Assembly (NCBI GenBank): GCA_964577115.1
Contig: CAZNXJ010000006.1
Location: 62,001 to 126,000, forward strand
Direction of reading: 5' to 3'
Source: CAZNXJ01 sp964577115
GTDB lineage: Bacteria; Planctomycetota; Planctomycetia; Pirellulales; Pirellulaceae
Length of the DNA: 64,000 bases
The notes beneath the pieces are model-generated. The model was not told where the DNA came from. It did not search any database and saw nothing but the letters and a program-made list of their open reading frames with translations. Positions 28,098-37,739 of this stretch are shown here, in pieces (position 1 is the first letter of the stretch; each line of letters begins with the position of its first letter). The position numbers were made by a program, and so were the translations under genes.

Positions 28098-29270
28098 TCA
28101 GGGGACGCGATTGGCTTTGAGTTCCGCGAGCGGATAGTGGGTATCCCGCCAGCGAATCCCATCGTGCCAGAGGTTCAGCAGCATCGTGCGCCACTGAATA
28201 TAGACGAAAAACAAGGTGGCCACGGGGAAAAGTAGGGGAGCAAACGCGCTGGTGCGCAGTGCTCGGCCGGTTCCGTAGGCCAGCCAGAGCAGGAGTAGTG
28301 AGCTACCGGCGAACAGCCACCGCGCTGCGCCGGGGGCCACCCACACCAGCAGGAACGGAGCCACATTCAGCAGCACCGCCAAGAGCGAGGACCACACGAC
28401 CGTGGCGACCGAGTAGTCGACGCCCGAAAAGGCATTTTTTTCCAGACCGCGCATCGTCTCGCGAAGCGAACTGTACCAGGGCACGGCGATGCCTTGCGTA
28501 CCATCAAGGACATCCTGGCGATAGCCGCGGCGCTTGATCAGGCGGCCGAGCATCATGTCGTCGTCCGGCCGCATCGCAATCGGCGCATGGCCTCCCAGCG
28601 CTTCGTACGTTTCGCGTCGCACCAGGTTGAAAGCTCCGATGCCGACGTACGCGCCGCTGCGCGGATCGCGCGCCTTCCAGGGTTGGAAGTACGCCGTGAA
28701 GTAAATCGTGAACGCAATGGCGAAGGCTTGCAGCATTGGCCCTGGCATCACGACGCGCGGCGTCATGGCCAGATGATCCAGCTCGTTCTCTTCGCAATAG
28801 ATTACCGCCCGCCGGAGTGCTGCCGGCTCCATGACGATATCTGCGTCGGTGAACAGAATATATTTACCGCTGGCCTGTGCCGCTCCGGCGTGCAGCGCGT
28901 GATTCTTGCCGAGCCATCCTCGGGGCAGTTCGTCCACGTGGACGACACGCAGCCGTGGGCATTCGGCGGCGAAGCGATCGAGTATCGATCCGGTGGCATC
29001 GGTCGAGCGGTCGTCGATCGCGATAACTTCGAAGTCGGGATAGTCGAGCGCCAGTACGGACGCGAGCGCTTCGCGAAGATGCCGCTCTTCATTACGCGCA
29101 GCAATCACGATCGACACACGCGGCCACGTGACCGAACGCTCGTCCGGGAGCGGAATCGCATCGAGGCGAGCGATCCGGCGCACGCCTTGAAACAACTGCA
29201 CCGCGACGAGCACGTGGGTTGCGAAGGCGATTCCCGCCCAAGCCAGCAGCAGCCACTCGCCAAGTTGCAT
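28098..29270 (-). CDS. Membrane glycosyltransferase, family 2
   Basis: About 390 residues from the ATG at 29270, chosen because a hydrophobic helix starts at once and a GGGA lies upstream; the frame extends 32 codons further. A GT-A fold domain (about 45-250) has RVSIVIAARNEERHL, IDDRSTD and FTDADIV (the DxD-type metal site), and PDDDMMLG as the acceptor-site acidic motif. One N-terminal helix and about three C-terminal helices anchor it in the membrane. It resembles inverting glycosyltransferases acting on lipids, such as those of carotenoid or hopanoid pathways, but the acceptor is unknown. It probably shares a transcript with the ceramidase-like gene. Confidence 0.85.
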   Translation of the reverse strand: MQLGEWLLLAWAGIAFATHVLVAVQLFQGVRRIARLDAIPLPDERSVTWPRVSIVIAARNEERHLREALASVLALDYPDFEVIAIDDRSTDATGSILDRFAAECPRLRVVHVDELPRGWLGKNHALHAGAAQASGKYILFTDADIVMEPAALRRAVIYCEENELDHLAMTPRVVMPGPMLQAFAIAFTIYFTAYFQPWKARDPRSGAYVGIGAFNLVRRETYEALGGHAPIAMRPDDDMMLGRLIKRRGYRQDVLDGTQGIAVPWYSSLRETMRGLEKNAFSGVDYSVATVVWSSLLAVLLNVAPFLLVWVAPGAARWLFAGSSLLLLWLAYGTGRALRTSAFAPLLFPVATLFFVYIQWRTMLLNLWHDGIRWRDTHYPLAELKANRVP

Positions 29271-29380
29271 GTTCCCGTAGATCCTGGCGCGGCTTTGCGC
29301 GGCAGCACGGCAGTGCGGCGCGCGGGGCCTTCCGCGAAGGATTCGCATCGGGCGCGCCGCGCGCATCGCCTAGGGCCGTG

Positions 29381-32368
29381 TTACTCGATCGTCTGCAGAT
29401 AGGCCAGCAAGTCTGCCATGGCCTCGGGCGTGATGTCCTTCTCGATGCCTTCGGGCATGAGCGACAAGCCCGTGCTGCGCAGTTCTTCGATGTCGATCCG
29501 CAGCACGGTATCCCGCACGTTTTCCGCCTTCTGGAGCGTGATGCTCGCGGCGGATTCTTCGGCAATCATGCCGCTCAGCGTGCGCCCGTCCTTCGTGGTC
29601 ACGGCGTACGTTAGATACTGCGGGTTCACTTCCGCGTTGGGAAGGATGACGTTCGAGAGGATCGCTTCCGGACCGCGATTTTTCATCGCGGCCAGGTTCG
29701 GCCCAATGGCATGGCCCATGCCCTGCACCTGGTGGCAGCTCGCGCACGCCCGCTTGAACACTTCCTTGCCTCGAATCGCGTCGCCTTGCATCTCCAGCGC
29801 CACCTGATACTGCTTCAGGATCTCGCTCCGCTCCTCATTGGTGCCGGCGAGCAGCTTCTGGCTGCGTTCGCGAAGTTCGGCGTCCGGGTGTGCGGTGAGC
29901 GACTGGCGGAGAGTGGGCGAGAGTTCCGCGGCAGGGATCTGCTTCTGTTCGACGGCGTCGAGCAGCCGAACGAGCCAGTTGGGCCGCGTCGCGAGCAGCT
30001 CGCCGGCCGACGAACGCAGCTGCGGACCCATCGTTGGCCAGGTTTCCAGGATGATATCGGCGACTTCCGGGTCTTCGAACGAAGCGTAGGTGCGGAGCGC
30101 AGCTTCCTGCACTTCGACCGGCTGGTCGGGGTAGAGCAGCTGAGCGAGCACGTCCTTCTGGTCGTCGAGCCGTCCGAGCTGGAGCAGCAGGATGGCTTCG
30201 ACGCGCGCCGGCGTCTTCGCTTCGAGGTCCGTCGCGACTTCCCGTGCTTCGGCCAGCATCCCTTGGAGGATTTCACCTGCCTTGCCGCCGGCGACTGCCG
30301 AGACTTGCCGTTCGAGCGCGCTACCCTTCTTCGGTGCCAGGCCCGTCAGCAAGGCTTCGACCGCCTGCTGGCTGGTGGAACCCTGGAGCAGACGCAGCAC
30401 GACCGCCACGTCCTCCGGCCGCTCCTGGCGGCCGATCTGGGTGGCCAGCGTTTCGATGAAGCTACGACCCCACGGCTGCTTAACCGCCTCGGCGTTCTGA
30501 GCGAAGCGGGCGAGCACGTCGCCCGCGCCCTGCTCGAGGCTGCTATGAATCGCGAACCGCACGTACGGGTCGGCCCCGTCTCGCACCGCGATGGCCGCCA
30601 ACGCCGCATTGCGCAGTTCGCCCGTCGTGGCGCCAAGCGAGAACGCGAGCTGGTAACGGACGTTCTGATCGGGATCGTCGACCATGCTCACCAAAGCCTG
30701 GAGCAGGGCCGAATCTTCGGGGAGCAGCCGCTCGCTCAGCCGCACCGCGTGGATGCGGACCGGAGCGTCCGGATCCTTTAGCGCGGCCAGCAACAGGTCG
30801 CTCGTCAGACGGTTGACGCTGTCGAGCATATACAGGCCGAGGATGCGGCCTTCGTAGCGCTTGCCTTCGGTCACGAGGCGGCGAAGCGCCGCTTCGCTCC
30901 GTTCGGCGCCGCGCTCGGTCAAGAGCCGCGAGGCCGTCGTGCGATGCCAGTAGTTCGGATGGTCGAGCAGCGCAACGAGCTCTTCGTCGGACGCTTCGCT
31001 CAGCTTGGGCGCCGCGCGATACTGGAAGCCTTCGGGAACGATCCGGTAGATGCGCCCGCGGTCACGGCCGCTCGTCAGATCCAGGTGCTTCTTGATGATC
31101 GGGTGCAGGCTGGCCGGGTGTTCGATGGTTTCGCGGTACATGTCGAGGACATACAGCGAGCCATCGGGGCCGAGCAGGAATTGCACAGGACGGAACCAGA
31201 TATCGTCGGACGTAGCAAACTCACTCTTTTCATCGACGCGGTGAGCGACCAGGCCAACGCTCTTGCGCTCGAGCCGCTTGCGATGGATCAGGTTGCCGCC
31301 AACGTCGCCGATAATGGCGTAGCCGCGGAATTCCTCGGGCCACGCATCGCCCTCATAGATCGTGACGCCCGTCGCACTGGTGAAGTAACCCGCCGCGCGC
31401 CCGCCTCCTTCCACGACGCCCGGCACGATGCCTTGGGCTCGCAGCCGCGTGCGCACGATACGCCATGGCTCGACAGGGCTCGTACGATAAACGTCCGCCT
31501 GCGGCCCATCCGAAGCGATGCTCACCCGGGGGCTCGGCGCGACCGCGTACGGGTTCCGCCCAGCGTAACGCTCCTCGTACATGACCAGCTGGATGTGGTC
31601 GCTGTTCGAGCAGACGAACTTGCGGCCCCACGAATCGAAGCTCATCCCGTGCTGCGCCCCGCCGCTCTCCGGCCGCAGTTCGAGCGTCTTCGGGTCGAAG
31701 GAGAAATCTCGGCCGCGCAGGGCAATGGCCGGCTGATCGGGAACGTCGGGACGCGTGACATCGCCACCACTGCTGCTCGTCGCTCCGTGGATGCGCTGGT
31801 CGAGCCCCCACTGGAAGCTGTTCAAAAGGCCCTGCACGTTGCTCTTGGCAAAGCCCGTAAAGACCACGCGCCGTTCGTCCGCCTTCCCGTCGCCATTGGT
31901 ATCCTTGAGGTAGTAGATGTCCGGCGCGGCGCCGACGAACACCCCACCGTCATACACGGCCAGCGCCGTCGGCCACGACAGGTCGTCGGCGAACACGGTG
32001 CTCGTTTCGAACCAGCCGTCGCCATCGCGGTCTTCCAAGAGCCGGATACGGCCAAGATGTAGCTCGTCGTCCTCCGAGTAGTCACGCATTTCGACGACGT
32101 ACAGGCGCCCGTCTTCGTCGAACGCCATCGCCACCGGGTCGACGACCTGGGGTTCGGTCGCCACTTGTTGTATTTCGAAGCCCGGCTTCAGATGGAAGCT
32201 CTTCATGGCTTCCTCTGGTTCGAGCGGATCGATGCGCGGCAGTTCGTCCCCGTAATCCTTCTCGAGCGAATCCTCGGACTTCGCGGCGGGGGCCTGCTCC
32301 TGGGCAACGGCCACGAGCACTCCTAGACCGAGCAGTAAAACCAATCCCGAGAAAACCAGTACTCGCAT
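29381..32368 (-). CDS. Secreted dehydrogenase-like/HEAT-repeat/heme-binding protein (Pirellula type), second copy
   Basis: 995 residues from the ATG at 32368, selected because GGAG lies 4 nt upstream and a signal peptide (LVFSGLVLLLGLGVLVAVAQ) follows; the open frame continues upstream as a shadow. Residues 60-430 form the propeller of the Pirellula-type membrane-bound dehydrogenase (PVAMAFDEDGRLYVVEMRDY at its start). Residues about 470-860 are HEAT-like repeats. The C-terminal heme domain has CASCH at 875-879 and ends DITPEAMADLLAYLQ. It differs from the 13251-17072 protein in lacking the N-terminal beta-sandwich. Expected in the periplasm. The substrate is unknown. Confidence 0.88.
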   Translation of the reverse strand: MRVLVFSGLVLLLGLGVLVAVAQEQAPAAKSEDSLEKDYGDELPRIDPLEPEEAMKSFHLKPGFEIQQVATEPQVVDPVAMAFDEDGRLYVVEMRDYSEDDELHLGRIRLLEDRDGDGWFETSTVFADDLSWPTALAVYDGGVFVGAAPDIYYLKDTNGDGKADERRVVFTGFAKSNVQGLLNSFQWGLDQRIHGATSSSGGDVTRPDVPDQPAIALRGRDFSFDPKTLELRPESGGAQHGMSFDSWGRKFVCSNSDHIQLVMYEERYAGRNPYAVAPSPRVSIASDGPQADVYRTSPVEPWRIVRTRLRAQGIVPGVVEGGGRAAGYFTSATGVTIYEGDAWPEEFRGYAIIGDVGGNLIHRKRLERKSVGLVAHRVDEKSEFATSDDIWFRPVQFLLGPDGSLYVLDMYRETIEHPASLHPIIKKHLDLTSGRDRGRIYRIVPEGFQYRAAPKLSEASDEELVALLDHPNYWHRTTASRLLTERGAERSEAALRRLVTEGKRYEGRILGLYMLDSVNRLTSDLLLAALKDPDAPVRIHAVRLSERLLPEDSALLQALVSMVDDPDQNVRYQLAFSLGATTGELRNAALAAIAVRDGADPYVRFAIHSSLEQGAGDVLARFAQNAEAVKQPWGRSFIETLATQIGRQERPEDVAVVLRLLQGSTSQQAVEALLTGLAPKKGSALERQVSAVAGGKAGEILQGMLAEAREVATDLEAKTPARVEAILLLQLGRLDDQKDVLAQLLYPDQPVEVQEAALRTYASFEDPEVADIILETWPTMGPQLRSSAGELLATRPNWLVRLLDAVEQKQIPAAELSPTLRQSLTAHPDAELRERSQKLLAGTNEERSEILKQYQVALEMQGDAIRGKEVFKRACASCHQVQGMGHAIGPNLAAMKNRGPEAILSNVILPNAEVNPQYLTYAVTTKDGRTLSGMIAEESAASITLQKAENVRDTVLRIDIEELRSTGLSLMPEGIEKDITPEAMADLLAYLQTIE

Positions 32369-32493
32369 TTTTCTCCAGCCGTGTTGTGGAATGGGTATTA
32401 GCAAGCGGCGAACACCCGCCGAGGAAGTCACAGGACGTGCCGGGTTGAGGACCCGGCGGGCGAGCGCGCCGGCAGCCGCAGGGCCGCCGTTGC

Positions 32494-32521
32494 TTGTGAG
32501 GCATGAATATCTTGGTAGGAT
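32494..32521 (+). promoter_or_regulatory. Possible promoter of the isomerase gene
   Basis: TTGTGA (32494-32499) and TAGGAT (32516-32521) are separated by 16 nt, each matching the sigma-70 consensus at four positions. The inferred start near 32528 would give a leader of about 65 nt to the gene at 32594. Confidence 0.35.
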
Positions 32522-32593
32522 AACCGGCCGCCGGGCGGTAAGCGACCCCTTGAGCCGAGAACAGCCAGCAACCGCCACAGCCGGGATATCACC

Positions 32594-33418
32594 ATGAAGT
32601 TCGCGATCTGTAACGAGACGTTTCAGGATTGGCCCTTCCCGCAGGCCTTCCGGTACGCCCGTGAGTGTGGGTACACGGGCATCGAACTGGCGCCCTATAC
32701 GATCCACAAGAATGCGTACGAAATTGGCCCGGACCAGCGCGAGTCCGTGCGCCGCCTGGCGGAAGGTGAAGGCCTGGAGGTCGTTGGCCTCCATTGGCTG
32801 CTGGCCTTCACAGAAGGATACTATCTTACTTCGCCCGACCGCGAGACGCGCCGAGAAACCAGCGCGTACCTCCAAGAATTGGCCCGCTTGTGCCGCGACG
32901 TCGGCGGTAAAGTGATGGTGCTCGGTTCGCCCCGCCAGCGGAACCTGCTGCCCGGAGTAACCCACGATCAGGCGATGGAGTATGCAGCGGAAGTGCTGCG
33001 CGACACGGTGCCCACGCTGGCCGAATGCGGCGTCACACTGGCCGTCGAACCGCTGGGGCCCGAGGAAGGGGATTTTCTCCTGACGGCGGATCTTGGCGCC
33101 GAACTGGTCGAAAAAGTCGGTTCGCCCCATTGCCGGTTACATCTGGACGTGAAAGCCATGTCCAGCGAGGGCCAACCGATCCCCGACATTATTCGCAAGC
33201 ATGCGGGGATTACGGCGCATTTCCACGCTAATGACGCCAATAAGCGGGGGCCTGGGATGGGAGACATTGATTTTGTCCCCATCCTGCGAACGTTGCTTGA
33301 GGTGGGTTACGACGGCTGGGTTAGCGTCGAAGTGTTTGACTACTCGCCCGGGGTCGAGGCGCTTGCCCGCGAGAGTTTTCAGAACCTGCAAAAAGCACTG
33401 GAAGCAGCCACCGCGTAG
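32594..33418 (+). CDS. Sugar phosphate isomerase/epimerase (xylose isomerase-like TIM barrel)
   Basis: 274 residues. The TIM-barrel AP-endonuclease-2 family is recognised from FAICNETF at the start, CGYTGIELAPYT, LGSPRQRNLLPG, TLAVEPLGPEEGDFL (metal-binding Glu), RLHLDVKAM (Asp) and TAHFHANDANKRGPG (His/Asp), ending with YDGWVSVEVFDYSPG (Glu). The metal-site residues are complete, so sugar or keto-sugar isomerisation or epimerisation is likely. It is cytosolic, without a signal peptide. It is divergent from the dehydrogenase/heme gene, a pairing that suggests shared carbohydrate metabolism. Confidence 0.88.
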   Translation: MKFAICNETFQDWPFPQAFRYARECGYTGIELAPYTIHKNAYEIGPDQRESVRRLAEGEGLEVVGLHWLLAFTEGYYLTSPDRETRRETSAYLQELARLCRDVGGKVMVLGSPRQRNLLPGVTHDQAMEYAAEVLRDTVPTLAECGVTLAVEPLGPEEGDFLLTADLGAELVEKVGSPHCRLHLDVKAMSSEGQPIPDIIRKHAGITAHFHANDANKRGPGMGDIDFVPILRTLLEVGYDGWVSVEVFDYSPGVEALARESFQNLQKALEAATA

Positions 33419-33464
33419 GCCGCTGCATTCGCTGAACGGCCCCGGAACCCGAGGGCTGTGAGGG

Positions 33465-33860
33465 TTACGTTGCCCCGACGCGCAGTTCGGCCAGCCGCTG
33501 AGCTGTCCCGACGAGCCGATCCCAATTTTCCCGGATGTATTCCGGCGGGCCACCGATTTGCGCCACGACGTGAGCCACGTTTTCGGTAGGCACCATTTCG
33601 ATGGCATCCCACGGGCAAACAGTCAGCTCGTACGGGTTCGACTTCTTCTGTGGGATGTGGACACAGACCTCGCAGCCCACGCACCGCTCGAGATCGATCT
33701 CACACCAGGCCTGGACGCCCTTCACGCCATGGTCCAGCGTTTTCAGCTCGATGCAGTCCACCGGGCAGACCTCGAGACACGACTCGCATCCGGTGCAGTT
33801 GTCGGCATTGATGACTGCCAACTCCTTGGGGACTTTCTTGCGGGGTCCCTGCTTCGCCAT
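33465..33860 (-). CDS. 2x[4Fe-4S] ferredoxin-like protein
   Basis: 131 residues from the ATG at 33860 (MAKQGPRKKVPKE); the frame extends upstream without support. Cluster one is C22-x2-C25-x2-C28-x3-C32-P. Cluster two is C60-x2-C63-x2-C66 followed by a 15-residue spacing to C82-P instead of the usual three, and two further Cys (36, 53) lie between. The C-terminal ~45 residues form a helical tail (PPEYIRENWDRLVGTAQRLAEL). It probably carries electrons in the cytosol; the partner is unknown. It lies downstream of lysA on the same strand with a hairpin between. Confidence 0.85.
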   Translation of the reverse strand: MAKQGPRKKVPKELAVINADNCTGCESCLEVCPVDCIELKTLDHGVKGVQAWCEIDLERCVGCEVCVHIPQKKSNPYELTVCPWDAIEMVPTENVAHVVAQIGGPPEYIRENWDRLVGTAQRLAELRVGAT

Positions 33861-34068
33861 GGTTGAACCTCGTGCGAGTGTCGATGTCGTGCGTGACGGC
33901 GGCAACTTCCAGGTCGCCGGAATAGCGCCGTAAATACCGGGGCATCGCCGCGCAATGGTAGGCGCCGAACGGGCAAGGCGCCAAGCAGAAATGCCACGCA
34001 ATTATACCCCTTCGCACGGCGGGATCCCAGTCGAGTGTTCGCACTTATGGGGTGTGGGGTGCCGACGG

Positions 34069-34090
34069 CCTCCGCTCATGAGTGCGGAGG
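34069..34090 (-). terminator. Hairpin after lysA
   Basis: CCTCCGC (34069-34075) pairs with GCGGAGG (34084-34090) around an 8-nt loop, 17 bp after the lysA stop codon. There is no clear T-tract, so it may be a weak terminator or a stabilising 3' hairpin. Confidence 0.4.
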
Positions 34091-34106
34091 GGGCCGCGCG
34101 AAAGAG

Positions 34107-35381
34107 CTAGTCTCCGATCGACACGATGCGTTCGCCACGCACGAGATCGTCAAACGTTTGGCGCGCCCGGATCAGGTGCGGCCGTCCGGCGTGGATGAGC
34201 ACTTCGGCGGCGAGGGGCTTCGAATTGTAGTTCGAGGCCATGGCGTACCCGTAGGCACCGGCTCGTTCGATGATCAGGTAATCACCGACCTCTGCCAGCG
34301 GCAGGGGGCGCCGCGAGACGTATCCCCCTTCCTCCTGTGTGAAGATGTCGCCCGATTCGCACAGGGGCCCGCCGACAACCACCTCCTGCAGCGGACCTTT
34401 GCCTTTGCGCTGCGAGCAGATCGTCATGGGATGATAGGCCCCGTAGAGCACGGGGCGAGCGAGATTGTTGAATCCGGCATCGACGAGATAGAAGAGATTG
34501 TCACCCATCCGCTTGATCGCGCGGATTTCGGTGATCAAGTAGCCGGATTCCGCCACGAGGTAGCGGCCCGGTTCGATTTCCAAGGTAATCGAGTGGCCAA
34601 ACTCGTTCTGCAGGCGCTGCCGGACCTGGTCCCATAAGTTGTAGTACTGCCCGATATCGACGTACGATTCGCCCGCGCGATAGGGAATCGGGAGGCCGCC
34701 GCCGGCACTAATGGTCGTAACCGATCGGCCGACGCGCAGCGCGGCCTGCTCGAGCGCGCCACAGACCTTCGCCAGATGTTCGAGATCGGTTCCCGATCCA
34801 ATATGCATATGCACGCCGTTGACGCCGATCCCGTAGCGATCGGCGAGGATCAGGCAGTCCTCGAGCTGCGTGTGCCAGATGCCGTGTTTCGATTGCTCGC
34901 CGCCCGTATTCGTTTTCTGGCTATGGCCGTGCCCGAACCCGGGATTGATGCGGAGCATGATATTGCGCCCTGGGGCGCGATCGCCGAGCTGCTGGATCAT
35001 GTCGGGCGATCCGACATTCACCGGGATGTGGTGCCGCACGACCAGCTCGAGCGACTCGTGATCGAAGATGTCCGCCGTGTAGACGAGCCCCGGCGGTTCG
35101 CTCGACGGCGAGAACCCCGCGGCGAGAGCACGCTGGATCTCGCCAGCGCTGACCGCATCGACGACCACTCCGCGGCGCCGCATCAGGTCGAGTATCGCGA
35201 GGTTGGAGCACGCTTTCTGAGCGTAGCGGATGACGTCGAACTGCCGCAGGTCCTCAATCCTCGCGATAATCGAGGAGGCGTCGTAGACGTACAGGGGCGT
35301 TCCAAACTGCCGGGCAAGCTCAGGAACCGGAACTCCCGCAATCTCGTGGCGGACGTTCTCGGTCACGGTCTCAGATGCCAT
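34107..35381 (-). CDS. lysA: Diaminopimelate decarboxylase
   Basis: 424 residues. A PLP-dependent fold-III decarboxylase that makes L-lysine from meso-diaminopimelate, the last lysine-biosynthesis step. The PLP lysine is Lys56 in IRYAQKACSN. The glycine loop GGGLPIPY (phosphate binding), EIEPGRYLV and the active-site CESGDIF are all present. The ATG at 35381 follows a GAGAATT region. Length is typical. It supplies lysine, which is also the substrate of EpmB in this window, though the genes are not linked. Confidence 0.95.
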   Translation of the reverse strand: MASETVTENVRHEIAGVPVPELARQFGTPLYVYDASSIIARIEDLRQFDVIRYAQKACSNLAILDLMRRRGVVVDAVSAGEIQRALAAGFSPSSEPPGLVYTADIFDHESLELVVRHHIPVNVGSPDMIQQLGDRAPGRNIMLRINPGFGHGHSQKTNTGGEQSKHGIWHTQLEDCLILADRYGIGVNGVHMHIGSGTDLEHLAKVCGALEQAALRVGRSVTTISAGGGLPIPYRAGESYVDIGQYYNLWDQVRQRLQNEFGHSITLEIEPGRYLVAESGYLITEIRAIKRMGDNLFYLVDAGFNNLARPVLYGAYHPMTICSQRKGKGPLQEVVVGGPLCESGDIFTQEEGGYVSRRPLPLAEVGDYLIIERAGAYGYAMASNYNSKPLAAEVLIHAGRPHLIRARQTFDDLVRGERIVSIGD

Positions 35382-35583
35382 GATGCCAATTCTCGTTGAT
35401 CGTGGGCGGAAGTACGTACTGACGCTCCGCGTATTCCCTCTCGACGCGGACGCCGCGCAAGTTGCGCATCCGGGGGCTTCGGACGAGCGTCCCTCTTTGC
35501 GGCTGCCACGGCGCGAGCCTCAGTAGTCAGCCGTCACGGTAGCCCAAAGCTGCGCCGCCGGGAAGTGGACGGCGCGGGCGCAT

Positions 35584-35615
35584 AAAAAAAGCGCTGGCCG
35601 GTACCGGCCAGCGCT
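35584..35615 (-). terminator. Strong intrinsic terminator
   Basis: A perfect 26-bp palindrome (35590-35615; half-site AGCGCTGGCCGGT) is followed, read on the minus strand, by seven T (35584-35590 as A on the plus strand). It lies about 60 bp after the stop of the secreted protein gene at 35674 and should end its transcript before lysA. Confidence 0.85.
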
Positions 35616-35673
35616 CTATCGTTTCAGCGATCAAAGTGCAAAGGATCGAGCCGCCGGGGCGGCCCGCGTCGCT

Positions 35674-37308
35674 TTACTGAGCACGCTGCATGTTCGCGAT
35701 GACGGCAGCGCCGATCATCCGCAGCACGCCTTCTTCCAGCTCGATGCGATACCGCAAACCGCGTTCAATCGGCTGCGCCACGAGCAAAACACGATCCTTG
35801 CCTTGCGACTGGTTGAGCGCCGCGAGCATCGCGTCGCCGGTTGGGTTCGCTTCGTCTTGCAGCTGAGTGCCGAAGCGGACGAGCGGCGTCAGGGAGACGA
35901 TCAGTTGCGAGGGCAGCGTGGCTTTCGCGCCCTGTTCGGCCGACGAGTCAATGACTTCCTTCAGCAGGTCGAGACTGCCTTGTCCAAACGCGAAGTAGGC
36001 GCTCTTCGAACCCGCACCGACGACCACGTTTAGTTCGGGGCCGAACGCTTTCTGCGCGTCCTCATCGGGTAGCGGCAGGCTCATCGTGTGGAAGACGACG
36101 TCCTTGTGCCGAGCGTACTCGAGACTCACTTCCGGGAGATCTTGCTCTTCTTTGGCCAATTCGACGAGTTGCCGGAAGGCGTCATCGAACTGCTTGCCAT
36201 CGGCGACGTGCACGCCAGCGGCGAACTGGAGCAGATTATTGCGGACCGTCAGCACCGCGCCCCCGTCCATTCGGCCTTCTTCGATCGTTTTGACCAACAC
36301 GTCGATAAACAGATTGACGACTTTCTTCGCAGCATTCTTTGCTTCCGGTGACAGGTCATCATCTTCGTCGAGTTCCTTCTCGGCGCTCTGGCGCAGCTGG
36401 CTGATCGCGAGTTTCGCTTGCTGCTGATCGTTCTCGGACATGTTCGCCGTGAACGATAGATTGGCGGCGGCCGGCATCAGGAACCCGCCGAACTCGGTTT
36501 TGACATTGGCCAGAGCGGCCATTTGCTGGGCGATTTCGGTTCCCGGCCGAGCGGTCATTTGGAAGTCGAGATAGGTGCTTTTCGCCTCGGCATCAATGGC
36601 CCAGCCGATCGTAAGCTGCTCGCCCTGATCGAACATCTGCGTCATCTGGCGCAGGAAGTTTTCGGTCGTTTGCCGCTGGATCGCGCGCTGCGTTTCGTCC
36701 TGAACAGGCGCCGACTCGATGCCTTGACGGAGCTGAGCCAGGAACATGTCTCGCATCTCGCGCGGGATGCTCTGGACATTCACCTCGACCGCGACGTTGT
36801 ATTTCCGCTCGCCTCCGAGCAGTGCGGCCGGATCGGCCGGCAGTGTCGCGAGCTGCTCGCGCGATTGAGCGACGTACGCGTAGCCATTGCTTTCCTTCAG
36901 GAACAACGCTTGCCCGTTGGCGCCGCTCAACTGCTTGATTCCATTGCCGGCATCCTGGGCGGGGCCGACCTGCTGGGCGAGCACGTTCAGCAGGTCATTG
37001 AGACTCTTCACAGGGACAAAGCCCATGACCACCGGCATCTGGTTCTCGAAGTTGACAATGACGCCGATCGGCTTGTCGGGAGCGAGCGCCTGGCGGTACG
37101 GAGCGGCCATGAGTTGGGCGAGCCCGACGAACTGTTGAGCTCCGGCCGTGTTCCCCAGGTATTGAAGATCCGCGAACGTTTCGTCGACGCTCGCCAGCGC
37201 GATCACCACTGCCGGCTTCTGTGCCTGCTGGGCGTGGGCCTGTAGGGCCGGCTGCAATAGCAGGCCGCAGAGCGCGGCTATCCAGAACGCTTTTCGTGCA
37301 CTTCTCAC
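35674..37308 (-). CDS. Secreted planctomycete protein of unknown function
   Basis: 544 residues from the GTG at 37308, preferred because AAGGAG lies 6 nt upstream and a signal peptide follows directly (KAFWIAALCGLLLQPALQAHAQ). The upstream in-frame stretch is not supported. The mature protein is hydrophilic and repeats a motif of beta-strands and helices, with an acidic segment near residues 305-320. No enzyme motif is seen. The sequence begins with VVIALASVDETFADLQYLG and contains NFENQMPVVMGFVPVKSLNDLL, a pattern like secreted planctomycete proteins with repeated substrate-binding-like domains, but I do not recognise the family. It is monocistronic, ending at a strong terminator. Confidence 0.78.
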   Translation of the reverse strand: MRSARKAFWIAALCGLLLQPALQAHAQQAQKPAVVIALASVDETFADLQYLGNTAGAQQFVGLAQLMAAPYRQALAPDKPIGVIVNFENQMPVVMGFVPVKSLNDLLNVLAQQVGPAQDAGNGIKQLSGANGQALFLKESNGYAYVAQSREQLATLPADPAALLGGERKYNVAVEVNVQSIPREMRDMFLAQLRQGIESAPVQDETQRAIQRQTTENFLRQMTQMFDQGEQLTIGWAIDAEAKSTYLDFQMTARPGTEIAQQMAALANVKTEFGGFLMPAAANLSFTANMSENDQQQAKLAISQLRQSAEKELDEDDDLSPEAKNAAKKVVNLFIDVLVKTIEEGRMDGGAVLTVRNNLLQFAAGVHVADGKQFDDAFRQLVELAKEEQDLPEVSLEYARHKDVVFHTMSLPLPDEDAQKAFGPELNVVVGAGSKSAYFAFGQGSLDLLKEVIDSSAEQGAKATLPSQLIVSLTPLVRFGTQLQDEANPTGDAMLAALNQSQGKDRVLLVAQPIERGLRYRIELEEGVLRMIGAAVIANMQRAQ

Positions 37309-37739
37309 GCAATTCTCCTTAGCCACCAGGTGCGAATGAACAACGAGGGTTATACGAGAGCTGAGTCCCGCGAGGTCGGCTCCGGGGAACCATGAACTCC
37401 CCGGCGACGCGCACTGGCTCGGTGCGAGCGGATAACCTGCCGGGCCGAACGCGCGCAATTCGATCGCCCGTTATACCCGCAAATCCGCTGCCAGGTTTCG
37501 GGGGGAGGAAAAATGAAAGAGGCGACGGGGCGCAGCTGCGTCGGAATACGCGCCAGCGGCCTCCGAGAAGGGCGATGAGTGTCCACCGGGCCGGAGTTTC
37601 GCCGCTGCGCACTCTCTACGGAGCGACGGTGGTGATGCGCACGTCGGCGGACAAAGAGAATCCTGAAAGAATGCGGCGGTCCGCACGCGAATGCTGAGTG
37701 GCGAACCAGGACGCCGGGGGGCTGAAAGCCCCGGCGCTC
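37309..37739. other. Intergenic region upstream of the secreted protein gene
   Basis: 431 bases between the start of the secreted protein gene and the end of infA. It includes the infA hairpin at 37712-37736. One open frame (37392-37697, plus strand) has a random-looking Arg-rich product. No promoter is convincing. Confidence 0.4.
37712..37736 (-). terminator. GC-rich hairpin after infA
   Basis: CGCCGGGG (37712-37719) pairs with CCCCGGCG (37729-37736), just beyond the infA stop codon. It could slow or end transcription, but there is no T-tract. Confidence 0.5.

Noticed and set aside
29711..30781. 356-codon plus-strand open frame
   Set aside because: Antisense to the HEAT-repeat region of the dehydrogenase/heme gene; composition fits a shadow.
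32369..33130. Upstream extension of the dehydrogenase/heme frame
   Set aside because: The in-frame stretch runs antisense through the TIM-barrel gene; the ATG at 32368 has a ribosome-binding site and a signal peptide right after it.
37392..37697. Possible 101-residue protein in the gap before infA
   Set aside because: Arg/Pro-rich, no ribosome-binding site and no recognisable motif.
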